NCBI GenBank assembly: GCA_020634495.1
Contig: JACKBR010000019.1
Location: 26,116 to 90,115 of the forward strand
Origin: Ardenticatenaceae bacterium
GTDB taxonomy: Bacteria > Chloroflexota > Anaerolineae > Promineifilales > Promineifilaceae
Direction: 5' to 3'
DNA length: 64,000 nucleotides
Part shown: positions 8,351-17,599 of the stretch, piece by piece
How the letters are laid out: each line of letters begins with the position of its first letter
How positions within the stretch are numbered: the stretch's first letter is position 1
The notes under the pieces: generated by a model
The model's database searches: none
The model's input: the letters and a program-made list of their open reading frames with translations, nothing else
Told to the model about the DNA's origin: nothing
Translations under genes and position numbers: made by a program

Positions 8351-8405
8351 TTTGGTAAAGCAAACCTTGCCGGGAATGCTGAAATTCCTAAAAACCACCC
8401 GAAAA

Positions 8406-8464
8406 TGCCACAGAAGGAGGAGCCTTTGAGCCTAATCTCAAAAATCTCTGAGACCTCTGTGGCA
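8406..8464. repeat. GCCACAGA-arm hairpin between convergent genes
   Basis: Arms TGCCACAGA (8406-8414) and TCTGTGGCA (8456-8464) are perfect 9-bp inverted repeats; the interior has a second pairing TCTC...GAGA. A-runs follow on the plus strand and T-runs on the minus strand, so it could terminate aroC transcription. The arm sequence recurs in the larger hairpin at 21403-21496. Confidence 0.5.
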
Positions 8465-8474
8465 AAAAAAAGGA

Positions 8475-9719
8475 TTAGAACAGCTTAAATTGATCAGGGT
8501 CCACCGCCCGCGCCTGGTGCATCAACACGGCGTTCATTAGTTCGATGGCCAGCCGAGACTCCAGCGTGACCCCGGCGCGCACGCCCACGCAAGGATCATG
8601 CCGCCCTTTGTCCAGCAGAAACTCAATCTCTTCCAGGTTTTTTTGCACCGATTGCTGCGGCTTAACAATGGTTGAGGTTGGCTTAAAGCCTACCCGGCAG
8701 ACCAGCGGCATACCCGTGGTTACCCCGCCAATCAGCCCGCCGTGTGAATTGCCCTGGTAGCCTGTGCGCCGGATGGGGTCGTTGTTTTCACTGCCCCGCC
8801 GCTGCACGACCTTAATGCCATCCCCAATTTCGCAGGATTGAGCCGCGTGCAGCCCGCCCAGGCTGCCCATCAGCCGCAGCTTCAGGCTGTTGTAAAGCGG
8901 ATCGCCTGCCAGCGCGGGCACATTCACCGCTACCACTTCCACTGCTGCTCCAATCGAATCGCCATCGATGCGGGTTTGCTTGATGAGTTCCCCTGCCTCA
9001 GCGGCAAAGTTAGCATCCAGGCTGTGAATTTCGGCGTTGGCCAACTGTTTTTGAACCTGGGCAATTTCATCTGGGGCGATGGGGCCGTTGTTACGCAGAA
9101 GCTGGGTGAAATGATCGCTCAAACTGTGCTGCGCTTGCAGGGGCCCCACCTGGCTAATGGAGGAAAGGATCACCGTGCCAAACGTTTCTTGCAGGAAAAT
9201 GCGGGCAATTGAGCCGCCTATCACGTCTGAAATGGTGCTGCGATAGCTGGAACGGCCGCCGCCGCGAATATCAACATGCCCTTTGGCTTTGTGGTACTTC
9301 ACCAAATCCGTATGTCCGGGGCGCACGGCTCCGGTAGGCCCGGCAAACTGGTCGTAATGGCGCGATTTGGTACTGGCAGACAGCACCAGGGCGCTGATCG
9401 GTTCGCCTGTGGTGAGGCCAGCTTCGTAGGCGGAGGTGGTAAAGACGGTCTCGTCTACCGTGGCCTGGATGGCTGGGCCAGCGGTTAGCGCTTCGTGGTC
9501 GTCCTGGTAAAGACCGCTGAGCAGCAGCACCTTGTCTTTTTCGTTGCGGGGGGTGCCGTGGCGGCTGCTGCCAGGCCGCCGCCGGTCCAGGTAGGCTTGA
9601 ATTTGGCTGCGGCTGAGGTTTAGCCCGGGCGGGCAGCCAAAAACAATGGTGGTGATGCCGGGGCCGTGTGATTCGCCAGCTCCGGCTACGCTAAAGAGGG
9701 GGCCGCCTAAAATTTCCAT
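8475..9719 (-). CDS. aroC: Chorismate synthase
   Basis: 414 residues, somewhat longer than the usual 360-390. It converts 5-enolpyruvylshikimate-3-phosphate to chorismate, the last common step of aromatic amino-acid synthesis, using reduced FMN. Family signatures are visible: GESHGPGI near the N-terminus, RRRPGSSRHGTPRNEKD, the RPGHTDLVKYHKAKGHVDIR block, GGGRSSYRST and GGLIGGVTTGMPLVCRVGFKPT. The start at 9719 follows AAGGAAA. It is monocistronic and convergent with the esterase; no other shikimate gene is adjacent. Confidence 0.95.
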   Translation of the reverse strand: MEILGGPLFSVAGAGESHGPGITTIVFGCPPGLNLSRSQIQAYLDRRRPGSSRHGTPRNEKDKVLLLSGLYQDDHEALTAGPAIQATVDETVFTTSAYEAGLTTGEPISALVLSASTKSRHYDQFAGPTGAVRPGHTDLVKYHKAKGHVDIRGGGRSSYRSTISDVIGGSIARIFLQETFGTVILSSISQVGPLQAQHSLSDHFTQLLRNNGPIAPDEIAQVQKQLANAEIHSLDANFAAEAGELIKQTRIDGDSIGAAVEVVAVNVPALAGDPLYNSLKLRLMGSLGGLHAAQSCEIGDGIKVVQRRGSENNDPIRRTGYQGNSHGGLIGGVTTGMPLVCRVGFKPTSTIVKPQQSVQKNLEEIEFLLDKGRHDPCVGVRAGVTLESRLAIELMNAVLMHQARAVDPDQFKLF

Positions 9720-9970
9720 TGGTTTCCTTCAGTCTCCCCGGAACTTGCTTTCCCAGGCAGTTAATTTTCTGGGTGCATTTGGGGAAAGTTTGTTGGTTGC
9801 TGCGTGTATTTTACCTCTGAACGGCCGTCTACCGGAAAAACTGCTGCCTGAAACACAAAACAAACGCTGAGAGCCGACCTCAAAAACCAGGGTGAACTGT
9901 GTGGCAAAAAGTGGGGAAGGCATATGATTCGTAATATAGCCCGTAAGTCCTATTTAATATGGTAACTTGA

Positions 9971-9984
9971 ACTCTGTCCAGAGT
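9971..9984. promoter_or_regulatory. Small palindrome upstream of the response regulator
   Basis: ACTCTG-TC-CAGAGT, within the 350-base gap between aroC and the response regulator, about 90 bases before the latter. It could be an operator. The rest of the gap holds one ACGGCCGT copy and no other supported feature. Confidence 0.25.
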
Positions 9985-10070
9985 AGTTCCCAACTGGCAC
10001 AATCCCATTCAACGAGATATTCCTCAAGCAGTTTACTGAGGTCTTCATTACAAAAGTGGAGAAGCAGAAG

Positions 10071-10466
10071 ATGAATTGCTCAGTCCTGGTTGTGGACGAT
10101 GAATTTGAGATTAGGCAGCTGTTGGCCACTATGCTGACAATGATGGGTTATGAGTCGTTTATGGCCCAAGATGGCTTAGACGCCCTGGAAAAAATCCCCG
10201 AATACCAGCCCGACATTTTAATACTGGATGTGATGATGCCACGCATGGATGGCCTGACGCTGTGCCGCAGGCTGCGCGATGCGGCAGAAACGGCCGAATT
10301 GCCCATCATCATGCTCAGCGGCAAGGCCCACCAGGAAGCGATCCAGGAAGGATTGCAAGCGGGTGCCAATCGCTACCTGGTCAAACCAACCGGCCTGGAT
10401 GAGCTGACGCGCAACATTAATGAGGTTTTGGGGGAAACGGCCGTTAAAAAAAAGATTGAAGCCTGA
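10071..10466 (+). CDS. Single-domain response regulator (receiver only)
   Basis: 131 residues from the ATG at 10071, preceded by GGAG with 9-base spacing; a GTG at 10056 is in frame but has no ribosome site. The whole protein is one CheY-like receiver domain: acidic pair Asp9/Asp10, phospho-acceptor Asp53 in ILDVMMP, Ser83 and Lys105 (YLVKPT). There is no output domain, so it likely acts through protein contacts. No histidine kinase is adjacent; it is convergent with the MaoC gene. Confidence 0.9.
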   Translation: MNCSVLVVDDEFEIRQLLATMLTMMGYESFMAQDGLDALEKIPEYQPDILILDVMMPRMDGLTLCRRLRDAAETAELPIIMLSGKAHQEAIQEGLQAGANRYLVKPTGLDELTRNINEVLGETAVKKKIEA

Positions 10467-10484
10467 ACGCTTTTCGCCTCATCG

Positions 10485-10952
10485 CTAAAAATAGATTAAA
10501 GACACAGTCTCCGCCACACAGCCCGGTTTTTCTTGCCCCTCAACTTCAATCGTCACTTGATTGATGATTTGTAAGCCCCCCTTGGTTTCCTTAAAGTCCA
10601 GCAGCGTTGTTCTGGCCCGCACTTTTGAGCCAACAGGAACAGGACTGGGAAAGCGAACCTTGTTTAGCCCATAATTGACGCTCATCTTCATCCCAGGAAA
10701 ACGCGGTTTGCCAACATTAACCGCGCCGGTGAGGTGCGGGATAAGCGAAAGCGTGAGGAAGCCGTGGGCCACAGCCGTGCCAAAAGGAGACTCTGCCCTG
10801 GCCCGCTCAGGATCAACATGAATCCATTGATGGTCTAGCGTCGCGTCGGCAAACTGGTTGATTTGATCCTGGGTGATGGTTAGCCAGGAACCAACCTGGG
10901 TTTCTGTGCCAACCTTTGTCTGTAAATCTGCAATTGCATCTTGAATTGACAT
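10485..10952 (-). CDS. MaoC-family (R)-specific enoyl-CoA hydratase
   Basis: 155 residues from the ATG at 10952, which follows AAGGGA with good spacing; an ATG at 10970 abutting the SDR stop is the alternative and would add six residues. Single hot-dog domain with the hydratase pair Asp40 and His45 (ADATLDHQWIHVDPERA). The family hydrates trans-2-enoyl-CoA to (R)-3-hydroxyacyl-CoA in beta-oxidation or PHA supply. Last gene of the operon with an SDR and two acyl-CoA dehydrogenases. Confidence 0.9.
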   Translation of the reverse strand: MSIQDAIADLQTKVGTETQVGSWLTITQDQINQFADATLDHQWIHVDPERARAESPFGTAVAHGFLTLSLIPHLTGAVNVGKPRFPGMKMSVNYGLNKVRFPSPVPVGSKVRARTTLLDFKETKGGLQIINQVTIEVEGQEKPGCVAETVSLIYF

Positions 10953-10970
10953 ACTCACATTCCCTTCCAT

Positions 10971-11732
10971 TTAGCCAGCCATCATGCCGCCGTCCAGGGG
11001 CAGCGCGTGACCTGTGATAAAGGAGGCATTGTCTGAGCAAAGCCAGAGGATGGCCTGGGCAATATCTTCTGGCGTGCCGTAGCGGCGCATCGGGATGTTT
11101 TTCTTGATGCGCTCTTCGTAGGTGGGATTTACCTCGAAGAGGGCTTCAAACAAGGGGGTGCGGGTGAAAACCGGGCATACGGCGTTGATGCGAATATTTT
11201 GGGTGGCATATTCCAACGCGGCCGATTTGGTGAGGCCAACCACGCCGTGTTTGCTGGCGGTGTAGGCGGAGCTGTTGGCCAGGCCGCGCAGTCCGGCAAT
11301 GGAGGCAAGGTTGACAATTGCCCCGCTGCCTTGCTGAAGCATCTGCTTTAGTTCGTAGAACATGCAGTTGAAAACCCCGGTGAGGTTGACGGCAATCACC
11401 CGGTGCCAGTCGTCTGGTTCGTAGTCGGCCAGGCGCTTCCAGTTGCTGCCTATGCCTGCGTTGTTGATGCCAATGTCTAAACGGCCGTACCGGTCAACGG
11501 CCGTTTGCATCAACTTGGCCACATCATCCGCATCAGCCACATCTGCCCGCACAAAATGGGCCTTGCCACCCGCGTCCCGAATGAGCTGTACGGTTTCCTC
11601 GCCAGCAGCCACGGCCACATCAGAAACAATCACCTGTGCTCCTTCCTGGGCAAATGCCAGGGCGGTGCTTCTGCCAATGCCAGAGGCAGCTCCGGTGATA
11701 AGCGCTACCTGTTTGCTAAATTGATCACTCAT
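10971..11732 (-). CDS. Short-chain dehydrogenase/reductase
   Basis: 253 residues, the standard length of a classical SDR. NAD(P)-binding motif TGAASGIG (14-20), NNAG (90-93) and the catalytic set Ser144, Tyr157 and Lys161 (AYTASK). The C-terminus GHALPLDGGMMAG is typical. GAGGAAAG precedes the ATG at 11732. Between an ACAD and the MaoC gene, a 3-hydroxyacyl-CoA or similar alcohol dehydrogenase role is likely; the substrate is not determined by sequence. Confidence 0.9.
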   Translation of the reverse strand: MSDQFSKQVALITGAASGIGRSTALAFAQEGAQVIVSDVAVAAGEETVQLIRDAGGKAHFVRADVADADDVAKLMQTAVDRYGRLDIGINNAGIGSNWKRLADYEPDDWHRVIAVNLTGVFNCMFYELKQMLQQGSGAIVNLASIAGLRGLANSSAYTASKHGVVGLTKSAALEYATQNIRINAVCPVFTRTPLFEALFEVNPTYEERIKKNIPMRRYGTPEDIAQAILWLCSDNASFITGHALPLDGGMMAG

Positions 11733-11790
11733 TTCTTTCCTCTATTTGTTGTGTGCAAATTGCATTACAGCAATCGCTTTGCACCCTTTT

Positions 11791-13059
11791 TTATTTTAGC
11801 TCGTGCCGCGAATAACCCAGAATGGTGCGAGCCACAATGAGCAGGTTGATTTGGCGAGTGCCTTCGTAAATGTCATTGATTTTGGCATCGCGCATCCACT
11901 TTTCTACCAGAAAATCGCGGGTGTAGCCCAGCGGCCCCAGCAGTTCAACAGCTTTGAGCGTGAGTTTGGTAACGGCCGTTCCCGCGTGGGCTTTACACAT
12001 GCTGGCTTCCAATCGGTTGGTCTGGCCGTGCATCATGGCGGCAGTGGCCTTCAGGGTGAGCAGCCAGGCCGATTTGTACTGGGCTTCCATGTCGATGAGG
12101 TCGCGCTCAACGGCCGTTAGCTTGTGGCGCGGTTTGGTGTAATCCACCACAATACCCTTTTCCGCCAGCTTTTCCTGGGTGTACTCCAGAGCCGCGCGGG
12201 CAATGCCTACGGCGCTGGCGGCCACTGCCGGGCGACTGGCATCGAAGGTGCGCATGGCCCCCTGGAACCCTTTGCTCGTCTTGCCTGTTTGCACCTCTGG
12301 GCTGCCCAGAATGTTGTCGTAGGGGATGCGGGCATCGTTGAAGGAGATGACAACGGTGTCGCTGGCGCGGATGCCGTACTTGTCCATGCCAGGACTCACG
12401 GCTACGCCCGGCGTGCCCGCTTCCACCACAAATGATTTGATGCCCCGGCGACCGGCCGAGGGGTCCACCGTTGCCCAAACGACACAAAAGCCATTGGATT
12501 CTTCCAGGGCCAGGGAGCCGCTGGTGATGAAGATTTTCTCGCCGTTGAGAATCCATTCGTTGGTATCTGGGTCCAGAACGGCCGTTGTGCGCATAGAGCT
12601 GTTGTCGGACCCAGCGTCTGGTTCGGTGATGGCCATGGCTCCCCAGGCTGGCTTATCTCCCTCTGTAAACCGTTTAAGAAAGCGTGCTTTTTGCTCTGGC
12701 GTACCGACGGCTTCAACGGCCGTACCGCCCAGCCGCCGCCCAGGCCGGCAAAGATATTGCCCTGCATCCCCCCAGCTCATCGTCTCAATCATCAAGATGA
12801 AGCCCAGCATCGACAAATCCGGGCCTGCCTCACTGCCTGGCGCTTGCCCCGCCGCGTCGCCATTGGCAATTTGCTCCCACTTTTTCCGGTAGCGGTCGCG
12901 CACGGTGGGCCAAATTGCGTTTATAAATTCCAACGGCCGTTCATGCTCATGCTCTTGCGAATCATAGTAGGGTGCCTTTGGCCGCATGATCTCCACAGCG
13001 ATTTGCTCAAAAATCTGGTTTTCTTTCTGGACACTTTCAGGGATTTTGAAACTAATCAT
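11791..13059 (-). CDS. Acyl-CoA dehydrogenase
   Basis: 422 residues, full-length FAD-dependent acyl-CoA dehydrogenase. The flavin-binding ITEPDAGSD motif and the C-terminal catalytic glutamate context DIYEGTRQIN are present, with the GPLGYTRDFLVEKWMRDAK helix before it. GGAG precedes the ATG at 13059. Oxidises an acyl-CoA to the 2-enoyl-CoA, passing electrons to ETF. Second gene of the ACAD-ACAD-SDR-MaoC operon; chain-length or branched specificity cannot be read from the sequence. Confidence 0.92.
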   Translation of the reverse strand: MISFKIPESVQKENQIFEQIAVEIMRPKAPYYDSQEHEHERPLEFINAIWPTVRDRYRKKWEQIANGDAAGQAPGSEAGPDLSMLGFILMIETMSWGDAGQYLCRPGRRLGGTAVEAVGTPEQKARFLKRFTEGDKPAWGAMAITEPDAGSDNSSMRTTAVLDPDTNEWILNGEKIFITSGSLALEESNGFCVVWATVDPSAGRRGIKSFVVEAGTPGVAVSPGMDKYGIRASDTVVISFNDARIPYDNILGSPEVQTGKTSKGFQGAMRTFDASRPAVAASAVGIARAALEYTQEKLAEKGIVVDYTKPRHKLTAVERDLIDMEAQYKSAWLLTLKATAAMMHGQTNRLEASMCKAHAGTAVTKLTLKAVELLGPLGYTRDFLVEKWMRDAKINDIYEGTRQINLLIVARTILGYSRHELK

Positions 13060-13182
13060 CTCGTTGCTCCATTTTGAGTAAGAATCTATCCAAACAAGCT
13101 ACAGGCTTGTACTGAGTGCAGTCGAGGGTTGAGCCAATGTCTAACTGAACAGAAGGTGCATCTGACACGGCCGTATGCCTTG

Positions 13183-14277
13183 CTAAGCGATTGCCAGCCC
13201 TTCTAAAGAGGCAAAGCCGCGAGCGTTGCGCAGCCACAGCTCCACTGGATATTCACGAATGTAGCCGTAGCCGCCCAGCGTTTGCAGGGCCTGGTCTGCG
13301 ACGCGCACGGCCATCTCATCCACAAACTGTTTCATCACCGTCACTTCACGGGTGGCATCTTTGCCCTGGTCAATGAGCCAGGCCGCTTCCCAAACCATCG
13401 TGCGGGCGGCTTCCACATCGATGGCCATTTCTGCCAGCATAAAGGCAATGGATTGGCGATGGGCAATTGGCTCGCCGAACTGAACCCGCTGCTTGGCGTA
13501 TTCTCTGGCATATTCTGCGCCAGCGCGGGCAATGCCCACAGCCGCTGCCGCCATCGTGACCCGGCTGTGGTTGAGGATTTGGCCAAAATTAATGCCAGCA
13601 GCGCCGCCCAGCTTGTTTTCAACTGGAACGCGGCAGTTGGTCAACGTGAGGCCAAAAGTGGGCAGGGCACGTAAGCCCATGAGTCTGTCGCGTTCCCCAA
13701 CCGCCAGGCCAGCCGACCTTGCCGGGACAAAAAAGGCCTGGGTTTGGCCATCCTCGTTGGCGTACACCAGGAATGTTTCGGCGGTGTCGGCCAGGGGCAC
13801 CACGCTTTTTGCGCCGTTGAGCAGATATTCGTTGTCGCTGCGAACGGCCGTTACCATCAAGCCACGCGGGTCAAATTCAATTTCAGGCTCAACCAGCGCC
13901 GCAGCAAGCGTGGGCAAGGTCACATCGCAAAACTGGGGCAGGTAAGTCTCTTTTTGGCTTTCAGTTCCGGCCAGCAGGATGGGAATGGCCACTGCGCCAG
14001 GGGCCAAAATGTTTAAGGCAACAGCCAAATCACCCCAGGCCAATTCTTCCGCCGCCAGCGCTCCGGTCACGGCCGAATATTGGTCGCCAAATCCGCCGTA
14101 CTGCTCAGGAATGGCAGCGGGCAGCACGCCAATATCCCAGCCAGCCTGCACGATCTCTGGTGGAATTTTGCCCCCCTCGTCAGCGTCCCGGAAAACCTTA
14201 CGAATGCGCTCCTCAGCATAGCGGTGAATGGCATCGGTCAGCATCGTCTGCTCTTCGTCCAGTGTAAAATCAAGCAT
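13183..14277 (-). CDS. Acyl-CoA dehydrogenase (second paralogue)
   Basis: 364 residues from the ATG at 14277, preceded by GAGGA; an upstream in-frame ATG at 14352 would add 25 residues unlike the family. It begins MLDFTLDEEQTMLTDAIHRYAEERI, a typical ACAD N-terminal domain, and carries LGGYGYIREYPVELWLRNAR. The last residues (FASLEGLAIA) replace the usual YEGT motif, with a Glu still at the catalytic position. First gene of the operon; a palindrome lies about 115 bases upstream. It may pair with the neighbouring paralogue as a heteromer, a known arrangement for some ACADs. Confidence 0.9.
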   Translation of the reverse strand: MLDFTLDEEQTMLTDAIHRYAEERIRKVFRDADEGGKIPPEIVQAGWDIGVLPAAIPEQYGGFGDQYSAVTGALAAEELAWGDLAVALNILAPGAVAIPILLAGTESQKETYLPQFCDVTLPTLAAALVEPEIEFDPRGLMVTAVRSDNEYLLNGAKSVVPLADTAETFLVYANEDGQTQAFFVPARSAGLAVGERDRLMGLRALPTFGLTLTNCRVPVENKLGGAAGINFGQILNHSRVTMAAAAVGIARAGAEYAREYAKQRVQFGEPIAHRQSIAFMLAEMAIDVEAARTMVWEAAWLIDQGKDATREVTVMKQFVDEMAVRVADQALQTLGGYGYIREYPVELWLRNARGFASLEGLAIA

Positions 14278-14391
14278 AGATTCCTCGCATTTGCCACGGG
14301 GGTGGCGATTGTATGGGCTTTTTTTGTGCTGCTGGCAGCAACGTAAAACCAAATTTTTTGATCAGGTGTATTTTGTCAGAACAGAACGGGG

Positions 14392-14410
14392 GGTTTCATA
14401 CTGTGAAACC
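14392..14410. promoter_or_regulatory. Palindromic operator candidate upstream of the ACAD operon
   Basis: GGTTTCA-TACTG-TGAAACC, a perfect 7-bp inverted repeat, 115-133 bases before the first ACAD start. Size and symmetry fit a TetR/FadR-type dimer site. No such regulator gene is next to it. Confidence 0.4.
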
Positions 14411-14483
14411 ATCATCATTTGTGTTGCATGATTAAGTAATTGTACCGGAGTTCAATGAGGGTACAAGAATTGATTGGCGGGGT

Positions 14484-15345
14484 TTACGGCCGTCCCGCGC
14501 CAGGAACAGCTACCTCAATCGTCTCGATACGGCCGTTCATTTGCGCTTTGGCCTGTTTGGGATTGGAAGTTTTGGCCGTGACGATGAACAGGGTACGGCC
14601 GTCTGGCCCGCCCAGCATACAGGCATAAGGCACAGTAGACACCTCAATCCGATCCGTCACCTCACCCCCCTGGTGCACGCGCAGCACTGCGGCGCTCTGT
14701 GGCGAGGCCACCCAGATGGCCCCGTCGGCATCCAGACAAATGCCGTCTGGCGTTACCCGCCCTGCCAGCTCTGCCAGCGAGCCGACAGGGCCTCGATCAT
14801 CAAACTGAGCCCACACGCGGCGGTTGGTGAGCGAACCATCCGGTTCAATGTCGAAGGCGGTGAGGCGGGCGGCAAAGGTTTCGCCCACGATGAGGGTACG
14901 GCCGTCTGGCGTGATCACCGAACCGTTAGGAAAAGCCATATCGTTTGCCACGATGCGGGACGTGCCGTCGGGCGTCACCAGGATAATTTGGGCCGGTACG
15001 AAGGCGGTGGATGGCGCAAATAAATCAAACCCAAAATTGCCGATGTGCGCGCCCCCTGCGCCAACCAATTATGTCGTTGCAGCAGTATGCGGCCAGGGCG
15101 GGCAATCGGCCACTTCGGCGGCCTGCCAGTATTCAGGCGCAGCAGGCGGCGGTCTGTCATGGAACGATGAGGAGATGGGTTCACTCGTCCAGCCCAACGA
15201 CGCCGGCGTGCGCACTTGGACGATGGTTTCAATGCCGTTCAGGTCGTAACCGGCTACCCCGGCGGTAAGCATGTCAGAAAACCTCACAGCCTGCCAATGC
15301 GTTGGGAAGCCTGCAAAGGCTGTGTTGGTCGAGAAGATCGTTGTT
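14484..15345 (-). pseudogene. SMP-30/gluconolactonase-like beta-propeller protein, frameshifted
   Basis: The C-terminal two thirds (14484-15068) are clean: AFPNGSVITPDGRTLIVGE, TPDGICLDADGAIWVASP and YACMLGGPDGRTLFIVTA are propeller strands with the metal-site residues of SMP-30 lactonases. The N-terminal part is readable only in pieces: RFSDMLTAGVAGYDLNGIETIVQV near 15215-15287 and MTDRRLLRLNTG in another frame. At least three small indels between 15060 and 15345 break it. This gene marks the left border of the error-rich block, so the damage may be technical. Confidence 0.75.
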
Positions 15346-15438
15346 GTTTGTTCTATTTCATATTTGTTTTATTCTTGTGCGACAAGTCAAATTTTCAAAG
15401 CGACCGTCACCTTTATGGTTTGCAAACATTTCCGGCCA

Positions 15439-15453
15439 GCCGCCAGTGGCGGC
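15439..15453. repeat. GC hairpin after the carboxyltransferase gene
   Basis: GCCGCC-AGT-GGCGGC, a perfect 6-bp stem just past the carboxyltransferase stop. No T-run follows, so termination is uncertain. Confidence 0.3.
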
Positions 15454-15468
15454 GCTGGCGAACCTTCG

Positions 15469-16897
15469 TCATGCCGCCCGGCGCAGCGCTTTGATGATTC
15501 TCCCTGCGCGTGTCGGGACGATCACTTGTCGGGGATGAAGCTGGGCCCGGCAACCTAGGTACGGCTCAGTCTAATTCTCGATGAGGCGGCTTTCGCGGCA
15601 GCCGTTCCAGGTCTTTCGGATCGGTTGAGTTTACGGCCACAATATTCACCGCCACCTCAGGAGCCGCCAACGACTTCGGCTGTGGGCCGTCAGCCATAAA
15701 AATGTCGATTCCATGTTGCCACCCGCCAAGCGCGGAGCTGCCGCACGATTTGCGAACCACCACGCGACGCGCGGGGCACGGTGCGCTCTGCGCAGCGCCT
15801 GGAATGAAGGCCTGATTTTGAGGCATCTGCGCACCAGCCGCCTGGCTGATGAGGAAACCGCTATGTCGCGCAGGAAGATGAGCGGAATGTGGAACGAATC
15901 GCAGAAGCAGATGAAGGCGGCTTTTTTTGCAGGTGCCGGACCGGCGGTCGGCCGTGACCAGGGGATGAGTTGGCCAGGCTTTCACCACCACCGTCCAGCC
16001 GGGCCAGGTGATGAGGGCCGTCGTAGTGGGCTTAAATTCCAGCATTGTCGGTAATGAAGAGACGGTAGCTTTGGGGCTGGCAGCAACCAATTCCATGATG
16101 TTGTCCAGGCGGGTGTCCGGCGGGTCTCTGGCGGGCCAGTCGGGGGCAGTTCGCCAGCGTGCGCGGGCAGATGGAAATTAAAGAAAGCGGCGGATGGTTT
16201 TCGTGAGGCATTCATTTCATCTTCGGCAAAAGATTCTATCCGGTCGGTTTGATTGGCGGCAGTCTTCAGCTCGCCCAGAAGCGCTTCCGGCGTGGCCTGT
16301 TCGCCGGGTATAATCTCCAAAATCGAGGGAAACCCACGGCCATGACGGCCTTTTCACCTTGAATCGATGACGTCGGAAACGCAAACCCGCTTGGGCCCTG
16401 CAACAGTCCTACGATACGCATCTTTAGTGGCACCTGCCGGTCGCGCGTTGCTTTTGGCCCCGGAATGGGGTAGGACCATGCTCATCATGCCCGCCGAGCC
16501 CATAAATGTCCGGCACGCGCTCTGGCATCGTGCCCAGAATGATGATGGATACCCGTGGCGGCGGTTGCTGTACCGCTTTTGCCCACGCCCACGCGCCGCC
16601 CGCCGCGCCCCGGCCATTATGATTTATAGATATCAATGGCCGCGACAGCATCGCATGGCTGTTCACCGCCCCAAATCCCGTAATCTTGCCATCGGCCGGG
16701 TGCGCTCTGCGGGCGTCTGGCAATCATCACCAAAGGCGGGCCCAGTTTGCTTAAAACGCGCCTGCAGTTGAGAGCGACGTGTTCGCGTGCCGTTAGCTGC
16801 TGGCGCGGCCGCTGTCGCTCAATGCCGTGCCCAATCACCCATCGCCTTCTTGACGCGCCGCCAACTCCTGCAGCCGTACGGATCATCTCGTCGTCAT
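15469..16897 (-). pseudogene. Acyl-CoA carboxylase carboxyltransferase (beta) subunit, frameshifted
   Basis: Start at 16897 follows a strong GAAGGAGG site. Pieces in all three frames align in order with the propionyl-/methylcrotonyl-CoA carboxylase beta family: RQQLTAREHVAL (start), GKITGFGAVN, RLDNIMELVAASPKA (C-terminal half), ELKPTTTALIT, GFLISQ, VVVRKS, GHGIDIFMA, APEVAVNIV and IIKALRRAA before the stop at 15469. It transfers carboxyl from biotin to an acyl-CoA. The alpha-subunit gene lies upstream on the same strand. Many one-base indels; exact substrate undecided. Confidence 0.75.
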
Positions 16898-16929
16898 TCG
16901 CTGGCCTCCTTCGAAAACAACAAAAAGCG

Positions 16930-17030
16930 GAACACAGAGCTGCAGAGAAGACACAGAGTTACACAGAGGAATTAGAAGAAATCTGTCAAATCTGCGAAAT
17001 TCGCTGATTTTCATTCATGGTGTCGAGTCT
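16930..17030. repeat. CACAGAG/CTGCGAAAT tract with GATTTTCATTCATGG element
   Basis: Short imperfect units (cacagag, then aatctgcgaaat) run from 16930 to 17005, followed by GATTTTCATTCATGG (17006-17020) and TGTCGAGTC. The same order recurs at 21164-21200 and, inverted, at 29039-29079. It separates the carboxyltransferase gene from the unassigned stretch at 17032. Confidence 0.5.
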
Positions 17031-17031
17031 C

Positions 17032-17575
17032 TCAGCTAATGTGGTCTCCTCTGAAAATTAAACTCAGATTACGGAGTTTCATCCAGCAACCAGGGTAAGG
17101 TACCAGCAAATTGATTTCGAAGAACGGCCCCTTTGAAAATCCTTGGCTGCCAAAGATTTGTTGTAGCCAGAATAGATAAGTGCCTTTGTCAAGCTGCTGA
17201 AAATTTTGCTTGTCGAGTTTTCTATCTGTAGCCGAATAACTATCTTCACCTTCGATAAATCTGCTGATGAAAACGCATACACCAACCACCAATAAAAGTA
17301 AAGCCTTTTTTTCAACTTCTCATATATCTTATAAACTCTCTTGCTGGCTTGTTTTCGTCAATACCAATTCGGTCAACACTTCCACGAATTTTTTAGGCAA
17401 AATTTTGAACCGCTCTTTTCAAAGTTCTGAAAAAAAACAAAGCAAACTGCATGAAATTGAAGGTCAAAAGTGTCCTGAAATGTTTTTGTGTTTGTCTGTC
17501 AACCTCAAATTGTCCAACTGCATTATTCGAATTCGTTCCATCACTTACCTTGATCTTCTGTGTGAAATTGTTTGA
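17032..17575 (-). other. AT-rich stretch, possible short hypothetical protein
   Basis: This 540-base stretch is more A+T-rich than its neighbours. Minus-strand frames hold up to 86 open codons, including a hydrophobic N-terminus (RLYFYWWLVYAFS) in one frame and a charged segment (ATDRKLDKQNFQQLDKGTYL) in the other, which could be one small membrane-anchored protein split by an indel. No family recognised. Confidence 0.25.
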
Positions 17576-17599
17576 TGGTTGGCTTCTTCTTCGATGGGG

